A DNA stretch of 64,000 bases from Platycnemis pennipes. Its lineage: Eukaryota; Arthropoda; Insecta; Odonata; Platycnemididae. This document shows positions 57,640 through 64,000 of this stretch, in pieces. A program made the position numbers and the translations under genes. Where the stretch lies: the NCBI GenBank assembly GCA_933228895.1, contig OW121851.1, positions 116,581,271 to 116,645,270 of the forward strand, written 5' to 3'. A model generated the notes under the pieces. That model was given only the letters and a program-made list of their open reading frames with translations, ran no database searches and had not been told where the DNA came from. Each line of letters begins with the position of its first letter. Position 1 is the first letter of the stretch.

Positions 57640-58270
57640 CTCATTCGGTCATTGCTTCGAAGTTTTTGAGCTCCGAGTTGAAAGAGTGCGGATAATAGAA
57701 CGGACAGCTTCCTCGTTTTCTTCAATTCCATCTCCACTCTTCATTGCCTCTTTTTCACGACGAACGAACAAGTGAGGTGCGAATCCGGTGAGGACCGCGG
57801 GAGCTTGGGAGGAAGTGGCGAACGTGAGTCGTTTTCGGAGCGCGTGGAGGCGTAGTCGGTGACAGGAGCGAAGGATAGCGTCTCGCGTTCTCTCAATTGC
57901 CCCTCGCCAGGGTGTATTATTCGGCTGAATGGACGGCGGGGGAGAGGGAGGGGGATGAACAGATCCGGCGGGAAAGGGTTCTTTGTGGAGGTGCGGTAGG
58001 GCGGAGGATTTCGTCTTTCTTTTTCGCCGAGTCCTCACGTGAGGGCGGTGTGGTGGCTTTCGCGGGGCGACATTGGCGTCCGTTTCGTGGGATGACGGAC
58101 GGATGGCTGCCCGCGACGCGCGCTTCGGGTCGCGTTGGTGGAGAAAAATCGCGTCGCGAGAGCGGACGGCCACTTGGCGAGGTAGCGCTATTTGCCGGCG
58201 CGTTCTCTTCTTCGAGGGCGGTCGTTCTTCGAACTTTCTTGGATGACTTTCTCCCGCTCTTTCTGAAATT
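57640..58270. promoter_or_regulatory. Second CpG-rich island inside the presumed intron
   Basis: CpG dinucleotides are dense from about 57.64 to 58.27 kb, between AT-rich flanks. Frames of about 170 codons on the minus strand and 140 on the plus strand overlap, are Arg/Ser-rich and show no recognisable domain. That is typical of CpG-rich non-coding DNA. It could be an internal promoter or enhancer, or a 5' exon of an unrecognised transcript. Confidence 0.3.
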
Positions 58271-59589
58271 GTGGGCTGAAATCTTTCTGAACGTGGAAAT
58301 TCTCACATACTGCTTTAATATCTATTAGGATTGATACGCCAACTCATAATAATGATGACCGATCTCAAAGGTAAATCGGAGACCGACGGAGAGTTATAAT
58401 TGGAACAAAGGTGCAAATTTTCCATTTTTATATCGTCGATAAGCCGCTGTTTATTTCATTTTAGTCTAGTTCCTGAATCAAGACCGAAAAAATTCGGTGT
58501 TTTCGCACTATGTAACCAAGTTTTTGTATAATTTCATCAAATCCTTTATTCTCATTTCAAAATGAAACTTATGGACACGCTAATATTGTGGTATGATTTC
58601 TTTTTTCCGAGGAACGCCCATATTTCTATTCCGTTTTATGTATTGCCCCTGTTTGAAGCGAAGGCCTTTGTTGCTATAGCGTCCGTGGTGGCAAAGTGTG
58701 ATATTTTGTGTCTGTGCAGTATCTGTTAAACTTTCTTTGTGTTTTCACATTGCGTGTGAATGTTTTCGGCCTTCAACACGTGAATTGCATGCTTATCTAG
58801 CGTAAAACAAGATATCTTCAGATGGAATAGTTACTCCATGCAGACGACCGTATGGAAAACCGAGGGTGATTAAGGATATTAAGGATGTATATTAAAGTTG
58901 TAACGTATCTGTCTAGTGTATAAAAATCAAGTTTATTTTATTATAATACATGGTTTAAGAAATTTTGAATAAGTAGAATAGACGTAGGACGTTTGAAGAT
59001 GTATTGCGGTGTTATGCGCTATTAAGGTGAGAGTAGGTTCGGAGGTAGAGTGGAGTAAAAACTAATTTTGTAGTATATAAAGAACGTGAAGAGTTGAAGG
59101 GAAAAATATCTTAAAAGAGGAGCTATGTATGAGTGGAAATGCTGCTAATAACCCGGAAATATTTTCTCGCGCTTTGTCTGACCTCATGATTAATTTGTCC
59201 TAATTCATGGTAGATCATTCTCGACGGTTTTGAATGTAGCTCGTAGGTACTGAATTATTCAGTTAATCAGCTAAGTCATATTTCAGCTTATAAAATCTGG
59301 CTGACCATATGTTAAAATTAGGATTTAGTTGCAGTAAAGTGATTGTCTTCTTGATCGTGGGCCCCATCGCCAGCAAGACCTGCGCCAAGTTCCGTGAGGG
59401 AACAGCAATTGAAGCCCTTAGCAGGGTTGTGGTGTGTGCTGAGCCTGGCCTAGTCCTCTATTTGGCTCATTCTCCGTTTTCGGCTCCCAGGCTTGTCTAG
59501 GCAGCGACAGGTAGTTAGCCGATCTTGACGCTGATGTGTTAACATGAATTCTTGTCTCTCCTCACTTCGGGACGGAGTTTTTGGAGGCC

Positions 59590-60540
59590 CCAACGTGTGT
59601 TCCTTTTATTCCCCTTCCCCCCACATTTCCCTTTTATGCTTGCGTCAACCCCGACCCTCTCACCCTTCCTCGCTCTCTCCATCCCCCATCGCTCTCCCCG
59701 CTGTCTTCTTCCCCACTCCGGGAACCCATCGGAATCCCCCGCCCCAGTTCTCCAATGGCCCTCAAACCATCATTTCCCATCCCCTCTCCTTCCCCCAACC
59801 ACTGTCCCCGAAACTCCGAGCCGCCCACGCGACTCAAGATGGTGTGTCTGCTCTGGAAGAAAACTGTGAAAGGGATTTCTTTTTCTTTCTCCGGCTGGAG
59901 TGTTGGGTGGGGGAGAAGGTCGGGATGGATCGGGGGAAGGGTAATCTTCGCGTTTGACCCCCCCCCCCCCCCCCTCCGCCCAACCCCTCAGCCACAACTC
60001 CTTCCTCCGAGACCCCTCTTCCTTCCTCCCCCCCTCCTCCTCCCGGAGTCTTCCTGCCCCAACCCCAGCCCCCTTCTCCTAGTCCCCCCCTCCCTCAGCC
60101 ACCCAAACCCCTCCTTAACCTCCCACAACGCCACCGCCGCTGATCTACTGGTCTCATCTTTCTTTTTTCTATCCTCAAGTCCCTCTCCCCCGAACCCTTC
60201 TCCTTTGGCTGAGAGCCCTTTTTCGCCCCAACCCGACCCATCCACGTTCCCCCTTCCCTCCTTCCTTTTCGCCATCCCTTTGTGACTTCCCGCCGCTGCT
60301 TCTCGTGTTTTTTTTCAGCCTCCCATCCTCTTTTTTTCACGCTTCTGGTGGGCTGTGTGTGTGTGTCGGTTTGGATTCAAATCGGCCCTCACCCTCTCCC
60401 ACCTGTAAGAACGTGCCTTCGCTCTCACTCCCGTTTCCACTCACTTCCTTCTCCCCCGCCCCCACGGGGTCATAGATCCTCCCCCGCCCCCTTCCTTTTT
60501 CGTTTTCATTTCCTTCCGCCTAACCCCTTCGCGGAGCGCA
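59590..60540. repeat. Long C-rich (pyrimidine-rich) low-complexity block with a C17 run
   Basis: The plus strand is very rich in C and T for about 950 bases, including 17 consecutive C at 59958-59974. The minus strand is therefore G-rich with closely spaced G-runs. The frames here (for example the Pro/Ser-rich one starting near 59581) are low-complexity artefacts. A GT repeat follows at about 60354-60366. No gene is recognised. Confidence 0.7.
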
Positions 60541-60978
60541 ACCATCTCGATGTCTTCGCCAAATCTAGCGGCGGTTCTCCTTCCGATTGCGGACGGAAGG
60601 AGAGGTCGGGGTCCAATGCCCACGAAGCACACGCCAGCGCTCTCCCTGGTACACCCTCGTCGGCTCCGAAGCCTTGCGGTACCCTTCCGCCAACGCCTCC
60701 CCACGACGCTCTTGGGTTATTGCTCGACATTTTCTTCTCAAGAGCAGGGTAATTGCCAGGTCACACTTTATTTTGTGGAGTATGCAGTTATCATGGGTCA
60801 AATAAATCTAAAAAACAACGGGAATGCACTAGGAAAGAACCCAGCCCAGACACCACATCTTGTAGAGGAACACACAGGGTTAAATGCAACATAAGGACAC
60901 AAAATTTTCTATCTGAACTAACTGATTTTGACGGAAGTTCGGAAGTCTATCCGCGGAAGTCTGACTATCTGATTTTGT

Positions 60979-61160
60979 CGCCCCCGGTGGCGGCGTGGTT
61001 GAGTCCTCACCTGCTAACCTTAGGGTCGCGGGTTCGACTCGGTCTTTTCACCACTCAGGACATGGAAGTGTCTGCTCGTCCGATGTTAAATTGTTAATTC
61101 CCCGATGCTAAGGCCACTCGTGCTGTTTTCGGTAGTAGTAGAAAATAAAGAAATAAAGAA
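60979..61160 (+). mobile_element. tRNA-derived short SINE, family A
   Basis: The head CCCCGGTGGCGGCGTGGTTG and B box GGTTCGACTC (61031-61040) match the copy at 6011-6195. The body runs to TAGTAGTAG and ends in an AAATAAAG-type tail at about 61140-61160. Confidence 0.65.
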
Positions 61161-61169
61161 AAAGTCAAA

Positions 61170-64000
61170 CCGTAATGTGCCGAAGAGGCTCAAAAGTGCA
61201 TCCCTATATTTGAGAGACTGTCACTCATATGATCACAAATTGTTTAAACAATGATAATTGTGTGTAAATAAGGCAAACTTATCACCGGTATAGCTAAACT
61301 ATTGAATGACTTTGTTGTCTTAAAGGTTGATGAGAGAGAGCTCATATTAATTTGCCATTTTTATATTTATTACTGTGATAACGGAGTATTTTTTTAGTTC
61401 CGGATACAGTGTCGTGACAAATTCCGGCTGGAGGTTCCTATTTTGCATGATGTCAGGTACCTATTTGGCGAATAATAATAACTTTTACCCGATGCCAATT
61501 TATATACCTATCTAATAGCTCATACTACGATTGTGGATGCTTTGAAATGGACTAGATTGGGAACGTGGATATGAAAAGAGGTAATTAAGAGTTAGTATTC
61601 TGATTCGGTTCCCAGGGTGGAAACACTCCTAGTAAATGTTTTACATTTCAGTCGTTATATTGAAACGTATTCATCCCACGGGTGAGGACAGTGTCTCAAA
61701 AGATGCTGGGAAGGAACTGAGATGTGTGCTTTGGCAACTTATCCAGGTGATCTCTGTTAGTTAGCTCTCTGAGCTAATCAAGTAGCAGAATTTAGCGTTT
61801 TGTACTTCAGACACGGTCAGTTCTGTAGTTGGGTGTAGAATCCGTTTGCAGAAATCAACTTCAGTTTTCTAATTTGAGCGTGACTCTGATGTATGAATAA
61901 ATGGCTTCTTAGGTATTGAGTAAAAATTATTTTGTAAGATTTACACAATTTCTCCATCCTATCCTTGCACCTTTTAAGCTGTGATTTGGTTCCTAACTGG
62001 CCCTTTTCTCAAAAACAGTTTTTCTCCAAATTTTAAATTACCGATTTCACCTTACATGCACAACTTCGCCTCCTTTTTTTATGATTTAGAGTCATAATAT
62101 CCTATTAGCGCTGCTCATATATTATACCTTCATAGACCTCCGTAATTTTTATCATTTTCAAATTTTAAGTTATTCTCAGTGTTGGAATAATCATTCAAAG
62201 TGAGGGAAATTTATTGTTTGTGATTTTGAAAGTAATTTTGCCTAAGAATTCTGTTGGTTCTTCGTTACTAGATAGGTCCCGGACGTAGTGCCTATGTCCA
62301 AAATCATGTTTTTATGCTCATTTTAAGGTTCTCTTTTCGTGTCTTAAAACCGTGGACGTAAGTTAGCTTGCTCGCTTTTCATTTGTTTCAAATCCTCATT
62401 TTTTTACGCAACGCAAACCTCTGAAAACTCCTCAATTCCGTTGAGGCAATCAGATGCTAACGGCGAAGAAGCGGTTTGTTAGAAAGATCGAGGAATAAGT
62501 GTAAGTAAGTTCATTTTGTGTAGTAGGAGTCAAATAGTGCGTTGTTGGTAACTTTCTGGATATAATACCTTTTGAATTGCATGAATGAACAATTTAGGTT
62601 GAAGAAAAAACTCACTACCAAAGATTTACGAAGATATGGATATTTAGACATTTGAAACTTTGGGATAATAGTGCGTGAATGTGAAGTAATATCTATGTAA
62701 TTGAGTGGGTAGACAAAACTTCTTAAAATTAAATATTATTTAATGCAATTAAGCTTAAAAAGAAGAATGAAGGTATATTTTGTGTACCAAGTGCCTCCAT
62801 ACCCAATTAGATGTTAGCGATCATGTTCGTTTTATTTGGCTTCAAAATGTAATGTATGATATTTTCTTCTGAGCCTAAGAAATGGTGAAATGTTTTTATT
62901 TTCATCTTTTAACGCGTGTTATTTCAGACTTCACGGTAAGCGCAACTCTTATTGCGAATCTAGTGGAAAGTTCTGGGTAATTTTAAGAACTTTCTTCCTG
63001 CCCGTGCGTCATATTCGTTATCATCGATCCGTGAATAAGTTTTGCAATTATTTATATGGCCAAGGAACGCTATCCGCCCGTACAAAACGTGTCGAAGCAC
63101 TTATTATTGCGGCTGACGTAGGGGATGGCGAATTAATATGTCAATATGCCATATATAAGATGCTATGCGTTGGTTTAGTTTACTCATTATTTTACTCGTC
63201 ATCTTCAGCGGCTGCTACACTCCACAGTAATGGTCTCAATGTTTGAATGCCATTCATTGTGATTTTTCACCCATAGACTGTATTTAACCGTGGTTTTATA
63301 CTCAATTATACAGTGCGTTGATAATCTACATGTACGTACTTATTAATGGTACCCTGTCGTTAAAATTCATATAAATTTGCTTTTATAAATTACCATGACT
63401 ATGACTTGAGCCGAGAATGGCTTTTCGAATGATTGGAAGGATTGGAAGTGTTTGTATTTGTGCATAAAGTTTCAATATCGTTGGATATCTGTCAACAGTT
63501 ACAATCCACATGTCACTGGGGCGCAGAAAAAATGTTTTTTTAGTGGAGTAATCGCGGGAAGTATGCTCCTGGAAAGTAGATGTAGGAAAGTTTGGAAAAT
63601 TAAGTGTAAAAATATCAGGATAAAGGACCAACAACTATCTTAAAAGTAGGCGAAGAATGCGATATCAATAGGTATCGTTATAGACCAGGACTTCAATGTA
63701 GTAGGATAGTAGTATTGAAATGTAATGGGGCTCAAGGATGAAATTGCGGAAAAGGAGTACAGGGGAATAGGGGCGTTTCATGAATCCGCATTTATAGGGT
63801 AGTTTTTTGGATGATTGTAACTATCGAAATTGGCATGGCGTAATATCCATGTTATCGTATAAATTATGAATTTTTTTAACAGGTGTAAATATTGACAATT
63901 ATCTCGACGGTCAAGCGCATGATTTCTTTCAGGAATTGGGATACAGAAAGAAATAGCGCTCTTACATTAGCCATTATGCAACAGCAAAGAGTATTATTAA
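61170..64000. other. AT-rich non-coding stretch to the end of the window
   Basis: I see no recognisable coding exon, RNA gene or bounded mobile element here. The longest plus-strand frame (62890-63246, 118 codons) resembles no family I know and has AT-rich background composition. It is probably further intron sequence of the bab-like gene. Confidence 0.4.

Noticed and set aside
59544..60285. Pro-rich plus-strand frames up to 234 codons
   Set aside because: They are products of a C-rich block with a C17 run, low complexity, with overlapping frames of equal quality.

Overview
The window looks like non-coding-rich nuclear DNA from an arthropod, most likely a hemimetabolous insect with a large genome. 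The evidence is an AT-rich background with GC-rich CpG blocks, one intron-containing developmental regulator, many tRNA-derived SINEs, hAT-type MITEs and decayed non-LTR retrotransposon tails. There are no operons, rRNA genes, CRISPR arrays or phage-like gene clusters. The species cannot be fixed from the sequence alone.

Only one gene is convincingly supported. It is a + strand BTB/POZ transcription factor exon at 49418-50581 that reads as the first coding exon of a bric-a-brac (bab1/bab2)-type gene. The BTB domain is complete. A Gly/Ser, Ala and Pro rich linker follows. The exon stops in phase 0 at a GTGAGT donor, just after a block (PGIAEMIREEER) that in Bab proteins precedes the Pipsqueak-type DNA-binding region. 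The rest of the gene is not found, so 50582-64000 is best read as the start of a long intron. Upstream, 46.5-49.4 kb is a CpG-rich, G-rich promoter-like block with candidate 5' UTR splice sites, including a 132-bp intron (49267-49398) just before the start codon.

From 1 to about 46 kb I see intergenic DNA, probably including regulatory DNA. It contains strand-asymmetric polypyrimidine/polypurine and CpG-rich blocks (about 1.8, 4.5-5.4, 11.5, 15.4, 23.4, 33.5, 37.5-38.1, 40.8 and 43.6-45.1 kb) and several mobile elements with readable boundaries. These are two copies of one hAT-like MITE family (10764-11202 and 20989-21237), a second hAT-like MITE (38390-38797) that carries a copy of nearby sequence, a 5'-truncated LINE tail with a 12-bp target-site duplication (32941-33275), three older LINE remnants, at least eleven tRNA-like SINE copies, and a 1043-bp near-symmetric inverted repeat (34568-35610). 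The inverted repeat is the most unusual structure in the window.

Downstream of the bab-like exon, the presumed intron contains two further CpG-rich islands (56.7-57.2 and 57.6-58.3 kb), a long C-rich block (59.6-60.5 kb) and more SINEs. All identifications were made by eye without database searches.
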